Source of the DNA: Adiantum capillus-veneris
Taxonomy: Eukaryota; Streptophyta; Polypodiopsida; Polypodiales; Pteridaceae
Assembly: GCA_014529385.2 (NCBI GenBank)
Contig: CM043959.1
Location: 2,821,358 to 2,885,357 of the forward strand
Direction of reading: 5' to 3'
Length of the DNA stretch: 64,000 nt
Part shown: positions 20,118-31,832 of the stretch, piece by piece
How the letters are laid out: each line of letters opens with the position of its first letter
How positions within the stretch are numbered: position 1 is the first letter of the stretch
Program-made: the position numbers and the translations under genes
The notes under the pieces: model-generated
Told to the model about the DNA's origin: nothing
Databases searched by the model: none
The model's input: the letters and a program-made list of their open reading frames with translations, nothing else

Positions 20118-23100
20118 GTCTGGTAACCTAACAGGACATAAAAGTGTCCTTTCAGGGTTCTGGAAAAAATTTCCAAAACCATAGTAGATCCGCTCACTTT
20201 GAAAAATCCTTTCATGAACTTATAGTTCAAGGACTACTACATGTGGAAAAATGAGAGAAACTTGTAAAATTCCTCATCTATTGGTCCCAACAAGCCTCCA
20301 AAGTTGATGGAGCATTGCATTTTGCCTAAAACAACCATTTCTTATGGTTGATTGCATATAAATAAGAGTCGGGATTTTTGTAGGACATGAGAGAAAAATG
20401 CCTCGTTAACTTCAATGGGTTGATGATCAAAATATATGGCTTCTTTTGCCTCACTACTGCTTTTTTCAGCAAAAACAATAGGTACAAAAAAGATCCATTT
20501 TTGCACTTCTGCAGACCTCTCATCGGCCTTTTGATTCAAAACAAACCATGGAGCATGTCAAAATAATAATGGATCTCTTACTAAGTAGAACCTTGGGGAC
20601 AATGATGAAGTGCTAAATACAGCAAGACAAAAGTGGGTTTAGCATTATGACCTCTAGAATCCCATAAAAACTACTCAATATCTAGCCAAATTTGAGTTTA
20701 TGATCAGATATGGTTATTACCTACAAAATACACACAATTGCCTAAGAAACTAGCAATATTGAGAAAGCTATACTTGCCACACTAAAATATTTTGTATTCT
20801 TCAGCAAATCAAAAAACTCAACCATCATTATATACTATGATATATAGCATATTAGGTCCCCCAAAACTCAAGGAAGATTAGCTTTATGTTACACATGTCA
20901 CTTACAAAATCAAAATTGCATTTGGATATCAAGAAAGCAACAAAAAAAATCATAAAAGTGCTAATTTTGGCCAAAAAACACGATTATGCAATTCTTGCAA
21001 GTATGTCATAACTTTCAATTTTAACATTTAGTTCTCCCTAGAAGCATCAAAACATGTTGAGAACTATGAGGTCTTATGCTCTAGAAATATAAACCTCACA
21101 ATCATGAAGTTTAGAGTGGTATAGTTGTAAAAATGTCAAAAAAAATCCAAAAACAGGGCTCATTTTTTCACACTGTTTAGGTTCAAAAATGTTGTGCAAG
21201 AGTAAGGTTAATGGTGAGATTGATATTCCAAAAAAAATGTCAAGTTTTTTCAGCTCATAAGGCAACTTCTAGTGAGCTAGAATGCTCCATATGCAAACAA
21301 CATTTAAAACTCTACTTTACTCGCCATTTTGTTTTATTCCAATACAACACATATTGTTCAACCCTGGTCCATATTTTGCCATGACATATGGCTAATTGTC
21401 AATATGGTCCACACAAGTCATGGAAAAGACCCACTACATGGAAGGAACGGGTTACTTTAATCACACCAGACATGAGGGAGGCAAGGATAAAGACAATAGC
21501 CTAATAGAGTTACACCAATGGATTTATAGATGACTTATACATAGAGCAAGGGAGAAGGAGCTATCTGAAATTACACGTTCTTTACAATACGCGGGGGAGC
21601 GCCATGCGAGGTGGTGACAATCATGAGTCTGTAGCAGGAGAAGATGAGCATGACCCCATCCTTTTTACCCTCTTCATTGCACCTCCTTCTTCCTCACTAT
21701 ATACCTCTTTGATGTGCAAGCCCCTTAGACAAACTCTTTCCTGTGTTGATAGCAACATCCCCGCAGGCATCAAGCATCTTATTTCCCTCAAAAATAGATT
21801 GTTGATATATGAATCTAAGCTTTTTGAGTCTTTAACTCTTGCCGTTAGAGTCAGATCTATGTAGGACATGAAATAGGGGACTCTAAGTGCTTGGCACCCA
21901 TACCCATAGACACATAGAGAAAACTATTCATCTATTAGAATTATCCTTTCTATATTCAGTTGTAGGGGATACCCACCACACAATTTTGTAATAAGTTCCA
22001 TTGGGAGATTTGCATTGTCCTCAGAGTATTCCTTGTGGTATATTATGATCTACAAAACAATATTAAAACATTCATGGGCCGTAAGTGAGATTCGTACTAT
22101 AGAGTCAAGTACTTGAATGTTTCTACAAAGATAACGCAACATCCTTGCCTTATACTCCACTAAAAATCCCCCTCCTTGAGTCTCTTTCTCTTCTAAGGAA
22201 ACTATCAATACACAAGCACCTATCAACAAGAAGATTGATCTCAATATTGCATCATTGGGCCATCTCTAAACCATATGAATGCCTTAAAAAATATATCATA
22301 TGATTCTTGTTCATTTCTAGCTTGGAACTTCTCCACAAGTGAATAGACTCACTATTCGCTACTTGGGCTCTAGGTTTCATAGGGATACCCATCTTTTCAA
22401 AGTGAGGTTGCCTTGTGGTTGATTGGAATTTTTCATCTATTGGCAATTCAGCTTCTCCAAACTTTGCTTTGTTGAATGTGTCTTTGAGCATTCCCTTTAA
22501 AGTGAATTTTGTGTCCTGGATAGTTGTGTCACCAAGGAGATGTTGGTCCGCTTCATCATCCTCCAAAAATCCCATGTCGGTCTTACAAAAATTTGCAATT
22601 GCAGCTAGGTAGTAGCCCTCCCGTATTTTTAGTTGTATAAGAATGTGTACAATTTCTTCACATGTATCCTCTCCTACATCATCTGTCTTGTGGACTAAAG
22701 AAACAACAAGCCAAAACTAGTATTATATATTGAATAGTATTTGGTGCTAGAACCAAGCCAATAGTGATCCTCACGAATCCCTCAAGGTCTCTATTTTCTT
22801 CATTCCGGCACATGTGATTATGGAAGTACAATTCATGGTGTATCCATGTCCTTTAGACATATGGGCCCAAACCAAGGAAATAGTGCACTTGGAGAATCCC
22901 TTAAGATCTCTATTTGCTTGGTTCTAGCCCATGTGTTGAGGTCATAATAGGTCACATGATGATGAGAGTTAGAACCAGGTAGATAATACTATGTGCCAAA
23001 GGAATCTCCCAAGGCTCCTATTTGCTTGGTTCAGACCCAAGTGATAACGGTAGTAGAATTCATGTTGTATTCATGTCCATTCGGGTCAGCACATAGCATT

Positions 23101-23447
23101 AAATGTTATCAGCAATAGATATCAAATCCCACTCACTCACTATTTTCAAATATAGCCATAAATGAACAATCATAGCCTTGCACGGTCACACAAGGAGTTT
23201 TTATTCCAACTATACCTTCAACCTCACAACTATGCTTGGACAATCTCAACCAAATAGTACAATTTGTAAATATGGAAAATTTGGCATTGAGTGACAACAA
23301 CATTACCCTACTTTGAGCCTTCTAATCTAAACCTAATGACTACTTTGGCCCTTGAAGTGTTGTTCCCTAACCCCATGATGCAGTGGCTTTGGTGCGGACA
23401 TAGGTGAAAGACACACACGAAGGAGAGCAACCCAGGGCAGGGTGCGG

Positions 23448-23449
<2 letters not shown>
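20118..23449. other. Unassigned sequence
   Basis: Mostly AT-rich sequence without recognisable genes. A 107-codon frame on the minus strand (22575-22252, MGFLEDDEADQHLLGDTTIQ) and an 82-codon one (21869-21621) are the only frames with balanced composition. Neither shows a domain I recognise, and neither has a second copy here, so I leave them as unproven. Confidence 0.4.

Positions 23450-23507
<58 letters not shown>
23450..23507. repeat. (GA)n microsatellite
   Basis: A pure dinucleotide run of about 58 bp. The frames on both strands here, Arg-Glu or Ser-Leu repeats, are artefacts of it. Confidence 0.98.
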
Positions 23508-23509
<2 letters not shown>

Positions 23510-23798
23510 CTATCTCTTCAATATCCAGTGGCACCGAGGTGGATGGTGATGCAGAAGTAAGAGACTCAAATATTTGGAGGTCGCTGAGAGAAAGATTGTG
23601 AGAGGTGGCTGAGAGAGTTATCATGTCACTACGATGTTCCTCTATATCATAGCTTTCTCGCACTAACACAATGTCAATACTCGGGGAAGCGACTCAAATG
23701 GGGCACATAGACTGTTCGAGGGTGTCAACCTTGAAAAGTGAATCGACAGAATAACTCTATCTCTACCACATGCAAATCTCACTCTTAGATCTGGCAAT

Positions 23799-24425
23799 CA
23801 CTACAAGGGATCACTTGGTTACCGACAACATTTTTCCGACATCGATGACGGGCGTCGGTATAAGCATTGACAAAGGTGGAGGGAGACATTGCTCAATTCA
23901 AGATTCAAATTTAATATTCTATAGCGTATACTGATGCATTTTTCGACATGCATACCAACGCGAATACCAACGTCTATACCAACGCTCATACCGACACCTA
24001 TACCAACAATAGTTTTATCGACCCATGTACCGGTGTGTATACCGACGTCTATATTAGCACCTATATAGACACATGTATCAATGGCATGCTGATTTACACT
24101 ATCGAAGAACTCATTTTTTGTGGTTTCTCTCTTCTCCACACCGCCTCCATAGCTCCTCCCCATATCCTCCTCCCTCGTTGCAGACCTTCATGGAGTTGCC
24201 TCTTCCAACCTCTCATCTATGCTTTCACACTTTTCTACACAAAGAAGGTATAGAGGTTGGTATGTGTGTCGGTATACACCTTGGTATTGAAAGTCGATAT
24301 ACTAACGCATCTTTTGATGATATGAGTACGACGTTTATATGGACGCTTATTCCAATGCTTTAAATTCTAGACCACGTTTATTTGCATTGGTACAAATGTC
24401 GATTTTCATGCGAAGTGTTGTAGTG
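23799..24425. mobile_element. Miniature CACTA (En/Spm) transposon, 627 bp
   Basis: The element begins CACTACAAGGGATCACTTGG and ends GTTGTAGTG, so both ends read CACTACAA inward. It is flanked by the 3-bp duplication AAT (23796-23798 and 24426-24428), the CACTA hallmark. Subterminal copies of ATACC(A/G)ACG-like motifs are dense at 23820-24080 and recur in inverted orientation at 24250-24400, as in CACTA elements. No transposase is present, so it is non-autonomous. The open frames of about 100 codons inside it simply read the subterminal repeats. Confidence 0.9.
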
Positions 24426-24428
24426 AAT

Positions 24429-25598
24429 TTACCTATGTTCCACATTACTACACTCAGTCATAAACCCATTTTGGCATTCAAACGGAGTCCAAATGCTACA
24501 AAACTTTAGGAGGAGGTCAAGGAAACTTTGGGACACTAGCCTACCAAATTTGGTCGCATTTTGAGGAGGTAACAAAATCACGATCCATCATATTTTAGGT
24601 CTTAGAAACTACAACTCAACACATCAAAAAAATCTCCCTAGGGTCTAGGAACACTCTCCTATACTTGTAATGTCAAAAAACGTGACTCATTAATGCACTC
24701 AAATTAGCAAATTTAGCCTACTAATGTGTAGTAAAAAATTACAACAGAATCGACAATGAGCATACTTGAATGAAAGATCATTGAACAAGGAAAACATTGC
24801 ACGTTTCAAAATTGAAATTTCATTATTAAAGCTCAAGATATGAGGATTACATGTTGTAGGAAAGAAGCCACTCTCAGTTGTATGCTTCAAAAACTTCAAA
24901 CTTGATAATGATAATGCTCTTTTTTCCACTTTACACAACAAAGGCTTTGTACCTAAGGCTCTCTTGGCCAATGGCCGGCTTGACAAAACTTGGACCGTTT
25001 ACAAAGTTTACAACTTAGCATCCCATAGCTTGCCCATTTATACTCAGGGACTACAAATATATACAAGGCTTTTCAGAAAAATAAATGAAGAGATATGGAA
25101 ATTTTAGGCTTATGGAAGAAGGGACCGACTCAAAGGGTGCTCGTCTGGCTTGACCGCCAACATTCCCCCCTTCTTAGTATTTACACGCCCTCGTGAAAAT
25201 AGCCTTGCTTTACTTTTGAGTGCTTTGTTGTGCTTGGACAGCTGCCGGACTGCTAGATATATCTTCTTTAGTAGTCAAGTGCTTGCTTTTCTAGAGTCTA
25301 TGTGAGTTGTTTGAACTCCTCTACCCTTGCTTTTATCTCTACTTTTGATGTGAGCTCCCTGAATGGATTATTTCTCAAAGTGCTTTGATATCCAATGTGA
25401 AGAACATGTAAATTCTTTTGTCATGGGGTAGAAGATGGATGAATCTATCATGGACCCCTCTTCAAATGTTTGTATGTAGTGAGATGGAAGAAGCATGACA
25501 TGCCCGATGATGATGTTCCAACTTGGAATCTATGTCTCTAGATTCTAGCATAGCCCTCTGTTTCTTTCCATGAATATTTGCCAAGTATTTTTCACTAC
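24429..25598. other. Unassigned sequence
   Basis: No gene or element recognised. Confidence 0.4.
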
Positions 25599-26096
25599 TT
25601 ATATGTCATTAAATGTTGTGATATATGTGATGATCATCTTTGAAATTTTCACGAGCATTTGGCAAGACAATTCCACAATATCCTTCATGTGATTGATGAT
25701 GCCTCTTAGATGATTGACCATAGATTTCTCCGTTCGTGGGAACTTTCGTGTTGTTATTGTGAGCAGAGGGTAGTTCAACAGTGCTAGTCTTTTAATTTTC
25801 CATGAATAAAAGCTATCCCAGTATCTCCTTTTGATAAGACAATAGGTTGGATCGATCCTGAGATGCTTGGGTAATTTTTTGTAATATGTCTCTTCGATTG
25901 AGCACTTTTCAAACCATTTCTTTCTCTGCAGGGGTTGGTTGCCGAGGATTGTTTGAACTTGTGTAGCAGTGACAAGGAAATCCTTGTAATCCCCCTTGTG
26001 GTTGTATAGCATATATTCTGAATTCAAATCCATGACCATCGCCCTTGCCAATACTCTTTGCCTTGGCTTTACCAAAAGATAGTGATGATCCACCAT
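25599..26096 (-). CDS. Hypothetical repeat-borne protein, 165 codons
   Basis: The frame contains YNHKGDYKDFLVTATQVQTI, then QPLQRKKWFEKCSIEETYYK, then PKHLRIDPTYCLIKRR. A second copy lies at 39728-40105 on the plus strand with SNHNGDYRDVLLTPTQIHTI, QTLQRNKWFEKVSINETYYQ and PQHLRINPTYCPFNRR. A C-terminal scrap lies at 7875. Protein-level similarity across three places shows this is, or was, a real coding sequence of a mobile element or gene family. I recognise no named domain. The conserved KWFEK...ETYY...HLRI(D/N)PTYC core is its signature. The start at 26096 is only the first ATG, and the true N-terminus may be upstream in another frame. Whether it is still functional is unknown. Confidence 0.5.
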   Translation of the reverse strand: MVDHHYLLVKPRQRVLARAMVMDLNSEYMLYNHKGDYKDFLVTATQVQTILGNQPLQRKKWFEKCSIEETYYKKLPKHLRIDPTYCLIKRRYWDSFYSWKIKRLALLNYPLLTITTRKFPRTEKSMVNHLRGIINHMKDIVELSCQMLVKISKMIITYITTFNDI

Positions 26097-26638
26097 CTAA
26101 GATTTTTTGCAAATTCACAATTTTTTTGAGTGTGCAGGGATTCGCCTTGCCTTATTGGACGCTTGCAATTGCTGGTAGACCTCATAGCCAAGAATAGGGG
26201 GACAAGTGGGAAGAAAACGCTATCCATGGGTAACCTACCTTTGGGCAAGTAGGTGTGAAAATAAAGGATCACACAGAGGCAATCGAGCAACAGTGATGCC
26301 GCGAGAGGGAGAAATGGTGTTTGCGGCCCTTGTGTGGCTTGTTGGGCCGAGCTTCTATGTCGTACTTTTCTCTCGTTGGCCCAATGCTCATACTAAGATT
26401 GCCCTCGTGGTGTTTGATAGTGGTCGACCGCTTCTTCCCCCTCGCCCACAAGCGGCTATGCACACACGCTTCAACCAACTTTGACCTCCTTGTCTGTGGA
26501 GAAGCCATGTTTCCCATGTCCCCCCTTCTTTGGTGCTAGGCATGCAAAGCATACATGCCCTCCTCCCTTCCACTTTCTTGAAGGAAAGAGAGAGAGAAAT
26601 CCATAGGCAAGAGTAAGATAAAACGAGAGAGCGCATTA
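26097..26638. other. Unassigned sequence
   Basis: Overlapping short frames on both strands without recognisable domains; no gene called. Confidence 0.35.
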
Positions 26639-27351
26639 GGGAAATTTTGGACTCTCAAATGAGCCCTACAAGGACTTTGAGTTTCTCCCTCTTGTCCAAA
26701 ACAAACACATGGTAAAAATTTTACAAGTGAAATCAAAACTTGTTGGATCTTTTGGATTTAGAACATGCTCATCAAGATATATCCATTGATTCCTTATATT
26801 TTAGAAGATTTCATTTTTTTTATGTCACAACTCTGTCTTATAAACGGAATCTCTCCCCACATTTCAACCCTGGGGCTTCCACTAGGAAATATGTAAGATA
26901 GCAGGTGTGAACAAAATAGGGGATTTATAATTAGGTAAATTAAAAAAAATGTACTTACATAAAGGTTCTTTAATTGAGAAAGTGAAAAATTTCATACATA
27001 AGGGCTTTTTTTTTTACAAAAATGCATACATAAGGGGTACATATATTGCTAAAAAATATACAAGTAAGGAATTATTTAAATACCTCTTGTTCGCACGTGC
27101 TATATGAAATTTTTACATAGTGGACTCCGCGAGATTTCAACTTTAGTGGGGAGGCCATAACTTCTACAAATCAACTCTAAATTTGTCAAAGTTTGGGAAT
27201 TTAGAACCTACTTTCTTAGATATTTCCAATGATATGTTGGTTGATAGGGTTTTAACAAAGCGTTTATGTATTTCATCGGGTTGCCCACTTTGGACAAGAG
27301 AGGTGAAGTCAAACTTCCTTATAGGGACCCTTTGAGAGTCCAAATTTTCCC
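26639..27351. mobile_element. Putative foldback element with ~65-bp inverted arms
   Basis: The left arm from 26639 (GGGAAATTTTGGACTCTCAA) and the reverse complement of the right arm ending at 27351 (GGGAAAATTTGGACTCTCAA) match over about 65 bp at roughly 75 percent, including a shared CTTGTCCAAA. No clear target duplication is visible. A miniature transposon (26869-27133) sits inside. It could be a decayed MITE. Confidence 0.45.
26869..27133. mobile_element. Miniature inverted-repeat transposon, 265 bp, 8-bp target duplication
   Basis: It is flanked by ATTTCAAC at 26861-26868 and 27134-27141. The ends are CCTGGGGCTTCCACTAGGAA and, reverse complemented, CTCGCGGAGTCCACTATGTA, related to the ends of the elements at 12354 and 40570 (consensus near CTCGGGGGRTTCACTATGTA). 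The interior is AT-rich and non-coding. More diverged than the other two, so probably older. Confidence 0.65.
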
Positions 27352-28624
27352 AAATGAGAACGAGAGATCATGCAGCCATGCAAAACCTTTCTCCCTCCTC
27401 CATCGCCTCTCCCTTCCTTGAGCTCTAATACCAATATGAGACAGAGGGGACTAGAGCCTGCAACTCTCCACCCAATCATCCTATAAAGGTCCTGCCTTGC
27501 TAATAACAGGGACCCCTTGGCCGCATGACTCCGTCTTGGCCCTTGGCCTACCCGGTCCTACCCTATGCCTAAGAGTACAGGTAACATTGACTAGGATGGA
27601 CATGGATTCAATGACTGGAAACATGCATATGAGACTATATGCCTTTATATATATGAGGGCCATATTCTGCTAAAAAATGGATGAGCTTAGGTTTTTCCCG
27701 GGGCACAAGTAAGCATGATATTATTCCGCTAATTCTCTGCAAAGGGGCCTAATCTACTACAGTACTATTGGATCTCTCTGTTGTTTTTTTTCTTGTATTT
27801 TCTTGCACTAATAGTACTATTTTGTAGAAAATGTTTGCTAGCTTGATCTCATGTGTTATATGATTTGTACCAATTCTCCCAATTACCTATTAATGCGGCC
27901 AAATATGATCTCCACATGAAAAGTTGGTTGCTATAAGAAATTGAGAGAATCATGTGTACGTTCTCTTTGCTTGCAATTAAGGAAGTTGACGTTTTATGCA
28001 TGCATACCTTGCTTACCACTGTGTTGTGTGGCTACTCTTTAAGCATGCAATGAATACTAATGAGGGCGGCATGTTTGTGTTACGTCTGAAATCCTATTCC
28101 AAAAGTTGTGGAAATTCCAATTTTCAGACAAATTGATGACTTTAATACATGCTAATAACTTGGCTAGGGGAGAGATCCATTTAAGTTGTATTTTCCTTGC
28201 CAAGTGCTAGCTTGATAGTACAATATTACCCTCTTGGTATTCTAGAAAGAGGGCTCTGAACGACATCATCATGCCCTTGTTGAATTCAACATATGGTGTG
28301 TCTTTCTTGAATTGAAACCTCGTGTCGCCGCTAGTTAATGAGACCTAATTTCAACCAATAAAAATCGTACATGCCACAATACAAACTGATCTCGCAATCT
28401 CAAAACACAAAAAGTGACGATCATCCACCACCATTGCATGCAAAGTGAGAATTTGGAGGTCCGGGACCTCCTCCAACACCTCATTTCCCTCTATCATACA
28501 ATCTTCCTCCTCATTGGAGCTGGGATCTTGATTTTCCCTTATCCATTGATGGTGGATTTTTGAAACCGTGACCGTGACAACCACCCCTAAAGAAAAGAAG
28601 GCTTATTACCAAAACGAAAGAAAA
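27352..28624. other. Unassigned sequence
   Basis: No recognisable gene or element. Short frames such as 28351-28584 (minus) have no supporting features. Confidence 0.4.
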
Positions 28625-29243
28625 AAACACTCTTTACCATACCCCCCCTTCCCCCCCCCCCCCAAGGTAACCACTAGTGGGGCGCCGCCAGTTTGGCCAC
28701 ACCCCTCCATTATCGCCAAGAGATGAGCTCTCTCTCTCGAACTGCTCGGCTCCGCCAAATATTCTCTCTCTCTCCTACTCCACCACTGCATCACACGGCC
28801 CGGTGGGCACATGAGATGCCTAAGCCTCTGTCACACCTTCCGGCGGGCCGCCACAGCTATTGTGTATCCTCTCTCTCTCTTTCAAAGATTCCCTCTCTCT
28901 CTCTCTCCACTTGTCCACACCCCAGGCCGGCAGGCCGCTACATTATACTACCCTCCCCCCCCTTCGTCCACACCCTCTTCGGCCTTATACCCCCCCTTCC
29001 TTGTTTCTTCCTATCATGGCCGACCACCTCATATTCCACCAACCCCCCCCCCCGCCCCCTCCCCCCCTACTTCACCTAGCTCTAAGTTTTTAGGGGCGGC
29101 CCCGCCCAGCTTATGCTCTCACTCTCTCTTCCCTTCTATCCACTCACTCTCTCCCTCTCTTCACAACCCTCCCCCCCTTATCCCCTCACCATACTCTCCC
29201 TCTCCCTCTCTCTCACTCCATGGTGGGAACCCTTTTTTTCACT

Positions 29244-29331
<88 letters not shown>

Positions 29332-29340
29332 GACCAAATC
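28625..29340. repeat. Pyrimidine-rich tract ending in (CT)n
   Basis: A C-run at about 28639-28662 is followed by 550 bp of CT- and C-rich sequence and then a pure (CT)n run at 29246-29328. The long Ser/Pro/Leu frames here (for example 28811-29506) reflect composition and are not genes. Confidence 0.9.
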
Positions 29341-29540
29341 TCAACCCCTCCCCCCCCCCGCTCTGTCGCGCGCTCCCCCCTGGCCTATGCGGGCGCTTCA
29401 AGCCACACACCCACCCCCTATCCTCATCATCTGGCAAAGTGAGTGCTTCAAGCTCACAAATCAGGGTCATACCCAGCTTGCCAAAGAAGAAGTCATCCGA
29501 AGCTAAGCGGCGAAAGGTTGCCTATTGATTCGCACGGCGC

Positions 29541-29930
29541 ATGCAAGTTTTGCATGTCCACTTCGACAATCCTGAAGCAAAAGTGGTGAGGAGATTTCCA
29601 TGCCCTAGGGAGGAGTGGTTCAGCTATTGTTCTCGTTGTTTTGGAGGACGGGTAGAGGGTCTTCCTTTACAACTTATCCTGAAGGAGCTCTCTACCACGG
29701 GTGAAACCCTGTGGGCGGAAGATGAATTGCAGCTAAATGGAGTAGAATTCATGCAGCGCGCCGACTACGAAAATTATCTGCAGTTGCTGCTAGCCAAAAG
29801 GTTGGGAGTGGTCAAACGTGTCGCCATCACCCCATATGTGCTGAGCGACGAAGGGAAGGTAGAGCCCATGAAAGGCGACGACCTCCTGTGGATGTGCCGA
29901 CTCATCAACACTGGCACGGTAAGAGTATAA
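29541..29930 (+). CDS. Leader-encoded conserved protein of the gag element (copy 1, partial)
   Basis: 130 codons, corresponding to residues ~46 onward of the 176-codon frame at 34562-34032. Shared stretches include VVRRFPCPREEWF, GVEFMQ.ADY.NYLQLLLAK, and EGKVEPMKGDDLLWMCRLIN. The start codon here is an internal Met: copy 2 begins further upstream, and copy 1 is truncated. Conservation in both copies suggests a real product encoded upstream of gag. I recognise no domain. Confidence 0.45.
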   Translation: MQVLHVHFDNPEAKVVRRFPCPREEWFSYCSRCFGGRVEGLPLQLILKELSTTGETLWAEDELQLNGVEFMQRADYENYLQLLLAKRLGVVKRVAITPYVLSDEGKVEPMKGDDLLWMCRLINTGTVRV

Positions 29931-30267
29931 GTAAGTTCGTCACCCTCTGTGCATGATGGAAAATGGGCTGACAACATTTCCGTTTAGATTCTTGCAGCAT
30001 ATGAATGTCAATATCTATGTAGATAGAAAGATCTTCTACCAACAGAAGATCATGTATCTATTCGGTGCGGTGGTGCTAGGAGAGATCCTCAATTCCCCAA
30101 ACCCTATCATTCTTCCCATACTAGATTACCACCACTTCTTCAACGTCTCTATCTTTATCTTGTTCTAATCTATCCACCCAACTCTGTAAAAAGCCGCTAT
30201 GAGCCGCTACTGTCTTTAATTTAAAAATAAAAATAAAAAAGAGTTTGTAATTTCCTAAGTCATTACC

Positions 30268-31074
30268 ATGGCAAGTGTTTCTTTCCCCACGTTCAGTGGA
30301 AAGAAGGGAGAAGATCTCACCACCGACTTTTTGGACGATTTTGACATCGCTTGTGTGGTCTCCAACAAAGATGACGATGCTTCACAACTTTGAATTTTTC
30401 CTCTACTGATGAAAGTAGAGGCCAAGTCCTGGTACAATGCATTGCCCCATGCTACCAAGAATGCATGGGATGTGTTACGAGCCGGCTTTGTGAAGAGGTT
30501 TGGTGGAGGCACAACCTCGGAGAAGCTATGGCAGCTACTGACAGAATTGAAGCAGGGAGGTCTGCTAGAGTATGCCACCTACGAGTCCAAGTTTGTGAAC
30601 TTATGGGAGAGATGGGTTGCCTCACTGGAGGAAGGCGAAGGAGCGCCTAATTTCCTGAAGAAGGACCATTTCATTGTTGGCATGTGGTCGCCGCTTAGAG
30701 AGAAGGTGAAGGGAAGGTTTCTTGTAACGTATGAGTTGGCAGTAGAGGTAGACCGCCTTAAAGACAAGAAGTTGTGCATGCAAGCAAGAGTAAACGAGTC
30801 AAAGGAGACAAGCTCGGTCCGACCAACCCCAGTGACTGCAACAATCAGTCATAGAGCCCAACCACAAGAGGCATCAGAGGAGCAGCAAGACCTACTGAGT
30901 CGCATCACTACCCAACTAGAGAGTTTATCCGTGCATCTGGTGCAACAAGGGCATGCAACTGTCAGGAATCTAGAGCAAGGAAGAGGACAGCGAAGGAAAA
31001 ACCAAGAGTACCACTACTATAATTGTGGGGAAGAAGTCCATGGCATGTACTACTGCCCACATCCAAGGAGGTAG
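30268..31074 (+). pseudogene. Retrotransposon Gag (copy 1) with nonsense mutations
   Basis: Starts at ACCATGGCA with MASVSFPTFSGKKGEDLTTD, as in the other copy. An in-frame TGA at codon 42 (30391) and a TAG after CPHPRR (31072) interrupt it relative to copy 2. The Gag core is clear: KSWYNALP.ATKNAWDVL, then F.KRFGGGTTSE.LWQLLTE, then YESKFV.LWERWVASLEEGE. The terminal zinc knuckle is damaged (YYNCGEEVHGMYYC, first Cys replaced by Tyr). Gag would package the element RNA. This copy could not produce full-length protein. Confidence 0.8.
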
Positions 31075-31286
31075 AATTTCAATAGAGGAGGGAGACAGAA
31101 TCAGATCTCTCCACTAAGGGCAAGACCACCACCACCCAGGCAGCACCGGTTTAAATCCTTCAACCACCTGTACAACAACAACAACCACTACCACCTCTTA
31201 TTCCACCACTACCCCCACCCCCTGCTCTAAATCAAGTAGTGAGTGTCATTAGCTTGGAATCTAAAGGGAAGGCAAAGGTAGAAGAG

Positions 31287-31832
31287 TCAGTCCGAGAGAA
31301 GCACAGAGGGAAAGCAAAAGTAGAAGAAGTGGATGCTATGGGAGTGAAGCATGCCAGGCACGAGGAAGCCTCCCATTGCTTCCAGAACTTTGTGCCAATG
31401 TCCTCCTGGATCCCAAGTGAAAAATAGGATCATTGTTTGCAGTGTCTGAACAATAAAATTTGCATGCCAAATTGGATCAAATTTGTAACCACCAATAGCG
31501 AGAGGGGAAATGAGCATCTTGGCTCCTGCAAAGACAGAACTGAAAATTATGATTCCCAAGAGTGTACCAAGAATCCACCATATATGGCCTCCTTGTTGGT
31601 GTGGTGAGCTCCAGTTTTTTTCAGAATCCTGCTTACTGCCATGATTGGAAAAAACTGCAAGCATATCATGCTTCTTTTGGGTGTGTTGAAACATGTCAGC
31701 TTCCTCTACTGATGCTAATATCAAGCCACCTACCTTGCGGCTTAAATACAAGCGTAATCCACTTACCTTTGTCCAAAGAGAGGATGCACTATTTGTAAAA
31801 AAATTGTACCAAATTGCGAAGGAGGTCTTCAT
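31287..31832 (-). CDS. Hypothetical protein with a membrane segment (downstream part)
   Basis: 181 codons. It overlaps the end of the 31789-32736 frame at a T7 run (31797-31803), suggesting that the two were one frame and a one-base indel split them. It includes LRLYLSRKVGGLILASVEEA and then a strongly hydrophobic segment, WWILGTLLGIIIFSSVFAGA, predicted by eye to span a membrane. The last ~45 codons are antisense to the plus-strand gag copy (31287-31430), so the native C-terminus is probably replaced. It lies where an element would carry protease or an env-like frame. No known family recognised. Confidence 0.35.
   Translation of the reverse strand: MKTSFAIWYNFFTNSASSLWTKVSGLRLYLSRKVGGLILASVEEADMFQHTQKKHDMLAVFSNHGSKQDSEKNWSSPHQQGGHIWWILGTLLGIIIFSSVFAGAKMLISPLAIGGYKFDPIWHANFIVQTLQTMILFFTWDPGGHWHKVLEAMGGFLVPGMLHSHSIHFFYFCFPSVLLSD

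Larger units (their letters stand above)
29460..31430 (+). mobile_element. Truncated Ty3/gypsy-type gag region, plus-strand copy
   Basis: This is homologous to 32640-34510 on the opposite strand. The match starts near 29465 (TTGCCAAAGA(A/G)GAAGTCATC) directly after unrelated CT-rich DNA, so the copy has lost its LTR, primer binding site and early leader. It includes the upstream conserved frame (29541-29930) and gag (30268-31074). No pol follows. Together with the other copy it forms a large inverted repeat. Confidence 0.8.

Noticed and set aside
28811-29506. 231-codon Ser/Pro/Leu-rich frame on the plus strand
   Set aside because: It is the translation of a pyrimidine-rich tract and a (CT)n run; all three frames stay open for compositional reasons.
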